Both the position numbers and the translations under genes were made by a program. The notes beneath the pieces are model-generated. The model searched no databases. It saw nothing but the letters and a program-made list of their open reading frames with translations, and had not been told where the DNA came from. Below, one piece after another: positions 9,656-17,959 of a stretch of 64,000 nt of DNA (position 1 is its first letter; each line of letters begins with the position of its first letter). Source of the DNA: Neobacillus piezotolerans (GTDB lineage Bacteria > Bacillota > Bacilli > Bacillales > Cytobacillaceae); assembly GCF_003362805.1 (NCBI RefSeq), contig NZ_QNQT01000002.1:434001-498000 (forward strand). The letters run 5' to 3'.

Positions 9656-10061
9656 TTAAAGCTGCATGCGTTTTTTTATTGTGGAGATTTCGGTTTCGTG
9701 GATGCCTGATTTGGCGCTGAGATGGGCAATATCAAACTTAATCCCTGACAAGTTCGTCGGCAACGACCGAGAAGATCTTTCCATGCTCGTCCAGCCTGGT
9801 GTGGATTTGCTTGAAATGGCTCCTAAATTCTGTTGCTTGGTTGTTGATTGTTTCAGTGAATGTTTCGATACGGCCACGGACTCCATCCAACCTTCCGTCA
9901 ATCCCATCGAACCGTTTGTCCATGCCGTCAAGGCGCAGGTCGATTTCGTCGAAGCGTTTGTCCATGCCATCAAGGCGCAGATCGATACCATCCAGGCGTT
10001 TACCCATCTGATCAAATTGAATATCGATTTTCCCCATAAGTTCTCTTAATAGTGCCTCCAT
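9656..10061 (-). pseudogene. coiled-coil protein gene, apparently frameshifted
   Basis: The frame starts at ATG 10061 after AAGGAGGTGAAACT and encodes MEALLRELMGKIDIQFDQMG. Near-identical 11-residue coiled-coil repeats follow (MDKRFDEIDLR, MDKRFDGIDGR). The frame stops at 9738 after ...VVADELVRD. The neighbouring frame continues without a stop to 9656 as GIKFDIAHLSAKSGIHETE and ends STIKKRMQL, which looks like the natural C-terminal helix of such proteins. One extra base near 9745 would explain the break. The function of this family is not known. A sequencing error is also possible. Confidence 0.55.
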
Positions 10062-10139
10062 AGTTTCACCTCCTTTTTGCCAGTATACCACGGAATTTTT
10101 AGCGAAAAAGCCTGGAGGAATTGTGGAAACTCTAATGAA

Positions 10140-10284
10140 TTATCAACAAAAACCAGTGGATAACCGCTTTATCCACAAGGGATTTTGGAAGCATGTTAAA
10201 GTTATTCACAAAAGCGGGAAACCTTTTGCAGGTTATGCGGGTTATCAACAGGCCAAAATTGATAAAAGCCCAAACATATCCACA
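10140..10284. promoter_or_regulatory. cluster of six DnaA-box-like sites
   Basis: Two perfect DnaA boxes, TTATCCACA (10169-10177) and TTATTCACA (10202-10210), are flanked by near matches. These are TTATCAACA at 10140 and 10242, ATATCCACA at 10276, and the reverse-strand match AGTGGATAA at 10155. That is six sites in 145 bp with no gene. DnaA itself is not encoded nearby, so this looks like a DnaA-binding or titration cluster or a DnaA-regulated promoter region, not the origin. Confidence 0.6.
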
Positions 10285-10333
10285 GTTTTTATGAAAAATA
10301 AATCTATATTCTTGTAAATTTTTTTGCATGTAT

Positions 10334-10363
10334 TTGCGCGGCATGCCGGCTGAATGCTATACT
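10334..10363 (+). promoter_or_regulatory. probable promoter of yvjA
   Basis: TTGCGC, an 18-base spacer and TATACT lie about 100 bp before the yvjA start, directly downstream of the DnaA-box cluster. Confidence 0.5.
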
Positions 10364-10463
10364 CTTGCATTGGTACGGGTATAGTTTGCATAAGTGAAAG
10401 CTGAATTTATCCTCCCCGATGGGAGTAGAAAAATAAATGGATTATTATGAAGGAGTGCACCCC

Positions 10464-11330
10464 TTGAGAAAACGCAGAAAGGCTTTGTTTGTTGAGTCAC
10501 GCGCTGAAAAAGTGCTTGAATATATTTATATCCTGATTGGGTCCGCCGTCGTGGCGCTTTCGTTCAATCTTTTCCTGTTGCCGAACAGGATTGCCTCCGG
10601 CGGAGTAAGCGGGATTTCAACGATACTGGATGCGGTCGTAGGCTGGGAGCCGGCTTTTGTGCAATGGTCCTTGAATATCCCCTTATTCATAGCGGGCGTC
10701 ATTTTGCTGGGCAGGAATTTTGGGGTTAAAACGCTTGTCGGAACGGTTTTTCTTCCGCTAGTCGTCCTTGCCTCCGCGCATCTTGAGCCGTGGACGAATG
10801 ACCCGCTGCTAGGCGCGCTGTTTGGCGGTGTGGGAGTTGGGCTTGGCCTAGGGATTGTTTTTCGCGGGAAAGCATCAACCGGCGGAACCGACCTGGCGGC
10901 ACAAATCATTAATAAATACTCGGGGATGACGCTTGGCCGCTGCGTGGCTTTGATTGACGGCCTGATTGTTCTTTCGGCCGCGATTGTATTTGACATTGAA
11001 CGGGGGCTGTATGCGTTAATTGGCCTTTATGTGACCAGCAAGACAATCGATCTAGTCCAGGTCGGTTTCGGACGCTCCAAAATGGCCATGATCATTACCA
11101 ATAAACAAAACGAGGTCCGTGAAGGAATCCTGAATAAAATTGACCGTGGTGTCACAAGATTATCAGCATACGGCGGTTTTACGGATTCCGAGAAGCCTGT
11201 CCTTATGTGCGTGGTCGACCAGACAGAGTTCACAAAGTTGAAACAATTGGTCAAAACCATTGACCCGACTGCGTTTGTCATCGTTATGGATGCGGCAGAA
11301 GTCCTTGGGGAGGGTTTCAAACGGGAATAG
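10464..11330 (+). CDS. yvjA: YitT-family membrane protein (YvjA)
   Basis: This integral membrane protein has about five hydrophobic segments in the first 190 residues, including the family signature SFNLFLLPNRIASGGVSGIS. A soluble C-terminal DUF2179 domain follows (KMAMIITNKQNEVREGILN...). The role of YitT proteins is unknown. I chose TTG 10464 because AAGGAG lies nine bases upstream; an ATG at 10437 in the same frame is the alternative. The position between prfB and cccB matches B. subtilis yvjA. Confidence 0.88.
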   Translation: MRKRRKALFVESRAEKVLEYIYILIGSAVVALSFNLFLLPNRIASGGVSGISTILDAVVGWEPAFVQWSLNIPLFIAGVILLGRNFGVKTLVGTVFLPLVVLASAHLEPWTNDPLLGALFGGVGVGLGLGIVFRGKASTGGTDLAAQIINKYSGMTLGRCVALIDGLIVLSAAIVFDIERGLYALIGLYVTSKTIDLVQVGFGRSKMAMIITNKQNEVREGILNKIDRGVTRLSAYGGFTDSEKPVLMCVVDQTEFTKLKQLVKTIDPTAFVIVMDAAEVLGEGFKRE

Positions 11331-11381
11331 TATTGGTATAATTATGTAGGGTTTAATAACTTTGCTAAAGGGGTTATATGA

Positions 11382-11693
11382 ATGAAGAAAAAATTACTTG
11401 CTTTGCTCATGGGCGCATCAATGGTACTCGCCGCATGCGGAGGCGGTGGCGGCGATAAAGATTCTGCTTCTGCTGGCGATCCGGAAAAGATGTATAACCA
11501 AAAATGTTCAGGATGCCATGGCGGTGACCTGAAAGGCGGAGCAGGCCCAGACTTGACAAAAGTTGGCAGCAAATACTCCAAAGATGAAATCGAGAAGATC
11601 ATTGTAGACGGAAAAGGCGGCGGCATGCCGGCAGGCCTTTATAAAGGCGAAGAAGCATCAAAGGTTGCCGAGTGGCTTTCCGAGAAAAAATAA
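11382..11693 (+). CDS. cccB: cytochrome c-551, lipid-anchored
   Basis: A small monoheme cytochrome c of 103 residues. The signal peptide ends in the lipobox LAAC (Cys19), so it is a lipoprotein on the outer face of the membrane. Heme attaches at CSGCH (about residues 42-46) and the distal Met ligand is probably in GGGMPAG. Small cytochromes of this kind pass electrons between the bc complex and caa3-type oxidase. The gene sits between yvjA and ftsE as in B. subtilis. A weak promoter (TTTCAA-16-TATAAT, 11315-11342) overlaps the end of yvjA. Confidence 0.95.
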   Translation: MKKKLLALLMGASMVLAACGGGGGDKDSASAGDPEKMYNQKCSGCHGGDLKGGAGPDLTKVGSKYSKDEIEKIIVDGKGGGMPAGLYKGEEASKVAEWLSEKK

Positions 11694-11702
11694 TTTAGAA
11701 GA

Positions 11703-11732
11703 GCGTCCTGTCCAGCGGCAGGACGTTTTTTT
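11703..11732 (+). terminator. terminator after cccB
   Basis: CGTCCTG and CAGGACG form the stem around an 8-nt loop, followed by seven T. Confidence 0.85.
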
Positions 11733-12176
11733 GTATAGGAAAATAACGTTTAAGGCAGGCGCTGTCTTTTTTTGAAATAACCGAAAGTTCCGATAAATAA
11801 TCAAATTCAATGGGCAAAATATTTTTTGAAATAAATTTGAAATAAAGTTGCGAAATTGCAATGATATTTAAGGAAAACAATTTCCCTGCCTATTCCACCT
11901 TGCTGGTACGCCAACCATTAATATCCAAAGGTTTTTTACTATTTTCAAAGAACAAAAATAATGATATATTCGCCAGTATAGGATAAATTTGGCATTATTC
12001 GACTTTTTTGAAAAGAAACTGTAATAAAGAACCCCTTTTTTTACGTGCTTTGAATGATATAATGGGTTTGTGTTGTTAAACACATTGTTTTTTTGTCAAA
12101 AATGCGAGAATAGTGTCCAACTAGACTAGTCAGCGTGTAGGTCGTTGTCGACAAAACAAATTAGGTGATTGTTTAA
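11733..12176. other. AT-rich leader region before ftsE
   Basis: No gene is seen in these 444 bases. A TATAAT hexamer at 12058-12063 without a good -35 partner is the best promoter candidate for ftsE. Confidence 0.4.
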
Positions 12177-12863
12177 ATGATAGAAATGCAAAATGTTTAT
12201 AAAAAGTATCCGAATGGCGTAACGGCTGTAAGCGGCATCGATGTTCGAATCAACCAGGGAGAGTTTGTTTACGTGGTTGGGCCGAGTGGGGCCGGCAAGT
12301 CGACGTTCATTAAAATGATGTATCGGGAAGAAGTGCCCACATCCGGTACAATCCTTATAAATGGCGTAAATATTGCGAAGCTGAAATTGAAGAGGGTGCC
12401 GATTTTCCGGCGGAACCTTGGCGTGGTCTTTCAGGATTTCAAGCTGCTTCCGATGAAGACCGTCTATGAAAACGTCGCTTTCGCGCTTGAGGTAATCGAA
12501 GAACATCCGAAGTACATCAAGAAAAGGGTTATGGAGGTTCTTGATCTCGTTAACCTTAAACATAAGGCCAGGATGCTCCCGACCGAATTGTCAGGCGGGG
12601 AACAGCAGCGTGTGTCGATCGCGCGTTCAATTGTCAACTCCCCAAAGGTTGTTATCGCGGATGAGCCGACCGGGAACCTTGACCCGGATACTTCATGGGA
12701 GATCATGAAAATATTCGAGGAAATCAACACGCGCGGCACCACGATCGTCATGGCGACTCATAACCGGGAAATCGTCAATACAATCCGGCACCGCGTCATC
12801 GCGATAGAAGAAGGCAGAATTGTCCGTGACGAGCAGAGGGGGGACTACGGCTATGAAGCTTAG
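12177..12863 (+). CDS. ftsE: cell-division ABC transporter ATP-binding protein FtsE
   Basis: The 228-residue ATPase works with FtsX to activate peptidoglycan hydrolases outside the membrane during elongation, division or sporulation. Walker A GPSGAGKST is at about residues 35-43, the ABC signature LSGGEQQR at about 138 and Walker B VVIADEPTGNLDPDT at about 160, all typical of FtsE. It overlaps the start of ftsX by 11 bp, so the two are coupled. Confidence 0.97.
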   Translation: MIEMQNVYKKYPNGVTAVSGIDVRINQGEFVYVVGPSGAGKSTFIKMMYREEVPTSGTILINGVNIAKLKLKRVPIFRRNLGVVFQDFKLLPMKTVYENVAFALEVIEEHPKYIKKRVMEVLDLVNLKHKARMLPTELSGGEQQRVSIARSIVNSPKVVIADEPTGNLDPDTSWEIMKIFEEINTRGTTIVMATHNREIVNTIRHRVIAIEEGRIVRDEQRGDYGYEA

Positions 12864-13737
12864 AACCCTGGGACGCCATGCACGGGAAAGCTTGAAAAGC
12901 ATTGGTAGGAACGGGTGGATGACGTTCGCGTCGGTCGGCGCGGTTACCGTCACGCTCATCCTTGTCGGTGTCTTTTTCGTTATTATGATGAATCTCAACA
13001 AGGTGGCTGAAACCATCGAAGAGGACGTGGAAATCCGCGTACACATCGATACCACTGCCAATAAGGACCAGCAGCAGGAACTTAGGAAAAAGATTGCCGC
13101 CCTTCCGGAAGTCAGGAGCATTAACTTCTCGTCGAAAGAAGAGGAGCTGCAGATTTTGATAAAAAATCTCGGTGAATCCTATAAACTTTTTGAACAGGAC
13201 AATCCTTTGAACGATGTATTTATCGTAAAAACGAAAAATCCCGAAGATACTATGAAGGCTGCCGACAAAATCAAGAAGATGGACTTTGCCTATAAAGTCC
13301 AATACGGGCAGGAGAGTGTCGAGAAGCTGTTCAAATTCATTGCCGCGAGCCGGAATGTCGGGCTCGCACTGATTGCCGGGCTATTCTTCACGGCTGTGTT
13401 CCTTATCTCGAACACAATCAAAATCACTATCATTGCGAGAAGAAGAGAAATCCAGATTATGAGATTGGTAGGCGCGACAAACGCCTTCATCCGCTGGCCG
13501 TTCTTCCTTGAAGGCCTGTGGCTGGGGATTCTCGGGTCGGTCGTTCCGGTCGTCCTGATTTCAATCGCGTACTATCAGGCATACAGTTATCTCGATCCGT
13601 TGCTTGAGGGCCATTTTATACAAATTCTTCCGTTCGACCCATTCATGTACCAGGTATCCGGGCTGCTTATCCTTATGGGAGCATTTATTGGAATTTGGGG
13701 AAGCATGATGTCAGTCAGGAAGTTCCTTAGGGTTTAA
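12853..13737 (+). CDS. ftsX: cell-division ABC transporter permease FtsX
   Basis: The 294-residue permease has a first transmembrane helix at about residues 22-45, then an extracellular domain of about 120 residues. Three C-terminal helices follow, the standard FtsX layout. The ATG at 12853 lies inside the end of ftsE after AGAGGGGGG. The extracellular loop is expected to bind and activate a hydrolase; the EnvC-like protein encoded next is the obvious candidate partner. Confidence 0.97.
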   Translation: MKLRTLGRHARESLKSIGRNGWMTFASVGAVTVTLILVGVFFVIMMNLNKVAETIEEDVEIRVHIDTTANKDQQQELRKKIAALPEVRSINFSSKEEELQILIKNLGESYKLFEQDNPLNDVFIVKTKNPEDTMKAADKIKKMDFAYKVQYGQESVEKLFKFIAASRNVGLALIAGLFFTAVFLISNTIKITIIARRREIQIMRLVGATNAFIRWPFFLEGLWLGILGSVVPVVLISIAYYQAYSYLDPLLEGHFIQILPFDPFMYQVSGLLILMGAFIGIWGSMMSVRKFLRV

Positions 13738-13832
13738 GTGAATTTTTTAGTCAGGCTTACATGAACAGAGAGTTCCAAAAATAGAGACGATTTACCTGTA
13801 CATGGGTTGCAGTGGAAAGGAGAAATCGGGAA

Positions 13833-15149
13833 TTGAGAAGATCAGCCATTGCGCTTGCCGCGTCGGTCGTGGTAGGCATAGGGAGTTTATTTGGGGGTTC
13901 GGCTTTACACACAGAAGCTTCCAAACTATCGAATTTGCAAAATCAAAAAACAGAGATCCAGAAAAACCGTTCTGAAGTGGACGCCAACATAAATGAGGCG
14001 GACCAGAAAATTAAAAAGCTGCAGGATGAGCAGCAAAAGGTAAATGCGGAAATCAAGAGGCTCGATCTCGCAATCGGCGAGACAAACAAGAAAATCCGTG
14101 ACAAGACACAGGATATTCAAGAAACACAAATGGAAATCAAAAAGCTCCAGGGAGAAATCAAAGTCCTCGAAGAGCGGATTGCGAAGCGGAATGAACTTCT
14201 TAAGGACCGCGCCCGTAATTTCCAGGTAAATGGCGGCATGGTCAGCTATATGGATGTTTTAATGGGTGCGACAAGCTTCAGTGATTTTGTTGACCGGGCA
14301 ACCGCGGTGGCGACAATCATGGAGGCGGACAAGGACATCCTTGAACAGCACAAGGCTGATATGGAAGAACTTGAGCAAAAGAAGCAAAAGGTTGAGAGCG
14401 ACCTCGCCAAGCTTAAGCAAATGCTTGCCGACCTTGAAGCGATGAACAAACAGCTCAATTCACAGCGCGCCCAAAAGGACAAGCTGATGAAGGAGCTTGT
14501 GAAGCAAGAAGAAGAGCATGACCATAAGATGGAGCTGCAGGAGAAGAATGAAATCCTGAAATCGCAGGAATCCGCGATGGCAAAGGCAATCCAGCTTGAA
14601 AAAGATCGGATTGCCAAGGAAGCCGAACGCGCGCGCCGTGAAGCGGAAGCCAGGGCAGCCGCCGCGCGCGCTGCTGCGGCAAAAAAGAATAATGGCGGCG
14701 GATCCCATGGATCCTCTGAACCGGTTGAGGCTCCTCCTGTCACTTCAGGCAATTTCATGAAGCCGACGACAGGCGCGAATACTTCCGGCTTTGGCGCCCG
14801 CTGGGGAACTTTCCATTATGGAGTTGACTGGGCAAACAGGTCCGGGAATGTTCCTGTTGTCGCCGCGGCAAGCGGAGTTGTCATCAAGTCCTATTATTCT
14901 AGCAGCTATGGCAACGTGGTTTTCATTGCCCATTATATCGACGGGCAAACGTATACAACCGTTTACGCACACTTGGATATGCGCGGGGTCGAGGATGGAG
15001 CGGTAGTTTCCAAGGGGCAATTTATCGGCTATATGGGCAATACCGGCCATTCGACAGGAAAACACTTGCACTTTGAGCTTCATAGAGGCGACTGGAACGA
15101 CAGCAAATCAAACGCGGTCAATCCGTTCGCGTATGGCGTGCCGCGTTAA
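13833..15149 (+). CDS. secreted coiled-coil M23 peptidase, EnvC/PcsB-like FtsEX partner
   Basis: About 438 residues. TTG 13833 is preferred because AGGAG lies ten bases upstream; a GTG at 13812 would overlap that site. A signal peptide ends near LHTEA. Residues about 30-280 are a long Glu/Lys/Gln-rich coiled coil ending in an Ala/Arg-rich stretch. The C-terminal domain is LytM/M23 with zinc ligands in HYGVDWA and HLHFEL. M23 enzymes cleave peptidoglycan peptide bridges. The coiled coil plus the position just after ftsEX points to a hydrolase, or its activator, controlled by FtsEX. B. subtilis uses CwlO encoded elsewhere; this linked arrangement resembles PcsB/EnvC systems. Confidence 0.9.
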   Translation: MRRSAIALAASVVVGIGSLFGGSALHTEASKLSNLQNQKTEIQKNRSEVDANINEADQKIKKLQDEQQKVNAEIKRLDLAIGETNKKIRDKTQDIQETQMEIKKLQGEIKVLEERIAKRNELLKDRARNFQVNGGMVSYMDVLMGATSFSDFVDRATAVATIMEADKDILEQHKADMEELEQKKQKVESDLAKLKQMLADLEAMNKQLNSQRAQKDKLMKELVKQEEEHDHKMELQEKNEILKSQESAMAKAIQLEKDRIAKEAERARREAEARAAAARAAAAKKNNGGGSHGSSEPVEAPPVTSGNFMKPTTGANTSGFGARWGTFHYGVDWANRSGNVPVVAAASGVVIKSYYSSSYGNVVFIAHYIDGQTYTTVYAHLDMRGVEDGAVVSKGQFIGYMGNTGHSTGKHLHFELHRGDWNDSKSNAVNPFAYGVPR

Positions 15150-15180
15150 GCGCGCAATACCAATTCCAATATGCATCAGT

Positions 15181-15218
15181 AAAGAGCGGAGGAAGCATAG
15201 CTTCCCCGCTCTTTTTGC
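15181..15218 (+). terminator. terminator after the M23 peptidase gene
   Basis: AAAGAGCGG...CCGCTCTTT with an inner GGAAG/CTTCC stem, followed by TTTTT. Confidence 0.85.
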
Positions 15219-15526
15219 ACCCGGCCTGTGTAAATCATGGTGCCGAACGCCGGGGCCTACATTCTAATTATTTCCTTTTTATGCATCCGGGAAACTGGTA
15301 CTTTTTACTTGTTTTTTTCTTGTTTTTTGCCATTTTCCGACAGGAGAGCCGCCGAAAAGGCGTGTGCTCGGACTCCATGTAGGGCGGAGCCTTATGGCAT
15401 GGGCCCATTTTCTCCAAAGCAGCTTTATTCATAACTCGTCCATTCTGGCATATATGTATAGTAACGGGCATCGCAAGTAGGGCGGTGCTTTTTACAAAAA
15501 TGGCGTGATATGTTGGGAGTGGGGGC
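15219..15526. other. intergenic region before ctpB
   Basis: A 308-bp region without a supported gene. It should contain the ctpB promoter. In B. subtilis ctpB is sporulation-expressed (sigma-G), but no convincing site was found. Confidence 0.4.
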
Positions 15527-16978
15527 ATGAGGCGGAAGTGGTTGGCGCTTATGGTGGCGGGGTCGCTCGCAGCCGGGTCAGGCGGGACATTTGCTGGAAT
15601 GAAGTGGGCGGAGTCCCGGGCCGAGGGGTTTGCGGTTGATGCGGCGGCGGTTCCGAAGAAGGGGAAGGATAAGCCGACGGATACAGCGCTCCTTGATAAA
15701 GTGGAGCAGGCGTACGAATTGATTGTCAGCCAGTATGTGGAGAAGGTGGAGCGCGAGGAGCTTGTTGAGGGTGCGATCCAGGGGATGCTGGCTTCGCTTG
15801 ATGATCCTTATTCTGTTTATATGGACAAGGAGACGGCGCGGCAATTCAATGAATCGCTGGAATCAACATTTGAGGGGATTGGCGCCGAGGTTGGGATGGA
15901 GGACGGCAAAATCGTGATTGTGTCGCCGTTTAAAAATTCCCCTGCGGAAAAAGCCGGCTTGAAGCCGCATGACCGAATCCTGAAGGTGAATGGGAAAAGT
16001 GTCGAGGGGCTTGATTTGATTCAGGTTACAGTCAAAATCCGGGGCAAGAAGGGGACGATTGTCCGCCTTGAGGTCGAACGGAAGAATGTGAAGGAGCCGA
16101 TTACGGTTGAAGTGAAACGGGACCAGATTCCAATCGAGACGGTTTTTTCAAAGGTGAAGAATGTGAATGGGAAGCTGATCGGGGTAATCGAGATTACTTC
16201 ATTTGCCGAGGAAACAGCGACCGATTTTAAAAAGCAGCTGAAGGCGCTTGAGGACAATGATATCACCGGGCTTGCGATTGATGTACGGGGCAATCCGGGC
16301 GGGCTGCTATTAAGTGTGGAAGAAATCCTCCGCGAATTTGTTGACGGCGATAAGCCGTTTGTCCAGATTGAGAAACGGAATGGCAAGCGAGATAAGTATT
16401 TTTCAACTTTGAAGAAGGGGAAGCCGTATCCTGTTGCAGTGCTTGTTGACAAAGGGAGCGCTTCCGCTTCGGAAATTCTCGCCGGGGCGCTTGCCGAGGC
16501 GAAAGGGTATCCGCTTGTCGGGGAGAAGACGTTTGGCAAAGGGACGGTTCAGCAGGCGATGCCGATGGGGGATGGCAGCAATATTAAGCTGACGCTTTTC
16601 AAATGGCTTACGCCTGACGGGAATTGGATTCACCGGAAGGGCATCATGCCGGATGTGGAGGTTATACAGCCTGGTATTTTTGGGACGCACCCAGTACAGG
16701 TGGACGGCGCGCTTGAAGCGGATATGAACAATGAGCAAGTGAAGAACGCCCAGGTTATTTTGGAGGGGCTTGGCTACAGCCCGGGGCGGACGGATGGGTA
16801 TTTCAGTACGGGGACTGTCCGGTCGGTGAAGGCGTTCCAGCAGCATTCAGGTTTGCAGCCAACCGGCAAAATTGACGGGAAGACAGCCGCTGCACTTGAT
16901 GAAGCAAGGTTGACGGAAACGAAGAAAGACAAAAATGACCTGCAGCTAAGGACAGCGCTCCGGCTGTTGGCGAAATAG
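15527..16978 (+). CDS. ctpB: S41 carboxyl-terminal processing protease CtpB
   Basis: The 483-residue exported serine protease has a signal/anchor at about residues 5-22 and a PDZ domain at about 95-180 (SPAEKAGLKPHDRILKVNG). The S41 catalytic core carries the Ser in KGSASASEILAGA (about 309-321) and the Lys in KTFGKGTVQ. A C-terminal peptidoglycan-binding domain follows (GLGYSPGRTDGYFSTGTVRS). In B. subtilis CtpB helps signal from forespore to mother cell by cleaving SpoIVFA. The domain order and position match. In B. subtilis minJ follows directly; here about 7 kb (terminators, excalibur gene, trehalose locus, sigma/anti-sigma pair) separates them. Confidence 0.93.
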   Translation: MRRKWLALMVAGSLAAGSGGTFAGMKWAESRAEGFAVDAAAVPKKGKDKPTDTALLDKVEQAYELIVSQYVEKVEREELVEGAIQGMLASLDDPYSVYMDKETARQFNESLESTFEGIGAEVGMEDGKIVIVSPFKNSPAEKAGLKPHDRILKVNGKSVEGLDLIQVTVKIRGKKGTIVRLEVERKNVKEPITVEVKRDQIPIETVFSKVKNVNGKLIGVIEITSFAEETATDFKKQLKALEDNDITGLAIDVRGNPGGLLLSVEEILREFVDGDKPFVQIEKRNGKRDKYFSTLKKGKPYPVAVLVDKGSASASEILAGALAEAKGYPLVGEKTFGKGTVQQAMPMGDGSNIKLTLFKWLTPDGNWIHRKGIMPDVEVIQPGIFGTHPVQVDGALEADMNNEQVKNAQVILEGLGYSPGRTDGYFSTGTVRSVKAFQQHSGLQPTGKIDGKTAAALDEARLTETKKDKNDLQLRTALRLLAK

Positions 16979-17014
16979 CGTCGGCTTGTAGTGAGCCGAA
17001 CATGTTTGGCATTG

Positions 17015-17048
17015 GGTGGGGAGAAAGAATCCCCGCCTTCTTTTTTTT
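17015..17048 (+). terminator. terminator after ctpB
   Basis: GGTGGGGA-GAAAGAA-TCCCCGCC is followed by TTCTTTTTTTT. Confidence 0.85.
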
Positions 17049-17050
17049 GC

Positions 17051-17104
17051 GAACAGTGCCTGTCACTCCCCGAATTTTCTTGTTTCACAAGTAGTGTTTC
17101 ACGG
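17051..17104. repeat. 54-bp dispersed repeat, copy 1
   Basis: It begins GAACAGTGCCTGTCACTCCC and ends GTGTTTCACGG. The same element occurs three more times after treC (21197-21401). It lies just after the ctpB terminator and does not code. Confidence 0.8.
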
Positions 17105-17294
17105 AATTTGAACTGCTGGCTTGGAGGGGTAAATCAGTTTTTGAGTGAGGGTTCGTAAGCCGGGCAGGTGTTTATGTACAGAGTTAGTGGGTTTATGAAC
17201 AGACTCGGATGGCGAGGCGACTTCTAAAACGACTTCGACGTACTTGTACCGTTTGGAACTCTATCGAACTGCTTAGGGACGTTCAATATTTAAA

Positions 17295-17320
17295 TAAAAA
17301 AAGAGCCCTAGGTGGGACTC
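17295..17320 (-). terminator. terminator of the excalibur-domain gene
   Basis: On the minus strand GAG(T)CCC and GGGCTC pair around a short loop and are followed by a T-run. Confidence 0.7.
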
Positions 17321-17325
17321 CGGGA

Positions 17326-17589
17326 TTATCTTTCACAGGCAATGCCGTCTTTGTCTCGGTCTTTTGATTTGTTTGCTTCATAGAGGTCTTTAGAGACAAA
17401 TGGCTTGTACCGCGTTTTTCCCCCTATGTTTTTCACCTTGGAGTCTTTCGCCACGCCCCCCTTGTAATCTTTATTTAATTCGGTGCAATTGGCGTATTTT
17501 TTTGCAGCGCCTTCTGCTATAGTCGCAGATCCATAGGCAAGTCCGAAAAACAAAGCGGACGAAAGGATTATTTTTAAACTCTTTGCCAA
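17326..17589 (-). CDS. secreted excalibur-domain protein
   Basis: An 87-residue exported protein. The signal peptide is about residues 1-28. The C-terminal excalibur motif YANCTELNKDY...DRDKDGIACER has the calcium-loop-like DxDxDG and two conserved cysteines. Such small proteins sit outside the cell in Bacilli; some are fused to nucleases or surface domains, and the function of the stand-alone form is unknown. The start is TTG with AAGGGG upstream. Confidence 0.85.
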   Translation of the reverse strand: MAKSLKIILSSALFFGLAYGSATIAEGAAKKYANCTELNKDYKGGVAKDSKVKNIGGKTRYKPFVSKDLYEANKSKDRDKDGIACER

Positions 17590-17733
17590 TTTACTAGCCC
17601 CTTAAGCTTCATTACCATTTATTTTACAACGCGCTTATAGTGTAAACAACCACAAATTGTAAAGGGAGGAAGGGAAAGTCTGTTTAGCCATCTGATTATT
17701 GCCTTCGTTCGAAGATTGCGGGAATCTCCATAG

Positions 17734-17762
17734 TTGACCAACTTGTATATACAGGATATACT
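17734..17762 (+). promoter_or_regulatory. treP promoter
   Basis: TTGACC, a 17-base spacer and TATACT form a near-consensus sigma-A promoter. The spacer contains the first TreR operator. Confidence 0.85.
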
Positions 17763-17787
17763 AAATATTAAATCTTGTATATACAAG
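17742..17787 (+). promoter_or_regulatory. two TreR operators
   Basis: CTTGTATATACAG (17742-17754) lies in the promoter spacer, and the perfect palindrome CTTGTATATACAAG (17774-17787) lies just after the -10. The core matches the known tre operator of B. subtilis. TreR, encoded at 21506-22222, should repress from here until trehalose-6-phosphate appears. Confidence 0.85.
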
Positions 17788-17918
17788 TTAAATCTTTTTA
17801 AACAATTATGAATCCGTTTACTTAAAAATACCGAAACCTATAAAGTGACTTCCCGCCGTTCGGTTTGATTTTTTCGAAATCGCACCAAAGGGGAATCCTA
17901 GGGTTCATAATCGATAAA

Positions 17919-17933
17919 AAGAAAACGCTCACA
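17919..17933 (+). promoter_or_regulatory. possible CcpA cre site before treP
   Basis: AAGAAAACGCTCACA fits the cre pattern WTGNAANCGNWNNCW with one mismatch (T to A at position 2) and lies 26 bp before treP. Confidence 0.5.
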
Positions 17934-17959
17934 TTCGAATGTTTTAGGAGGGAAAGAGG

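Noticed and set aside
15268-15528. Minus-strand frame of 86 codons before ctpB
   Set aside because: No ribosome site and low-complexity Lys-rich content. It overlaps the ctpB start region and looks like a chance frame.
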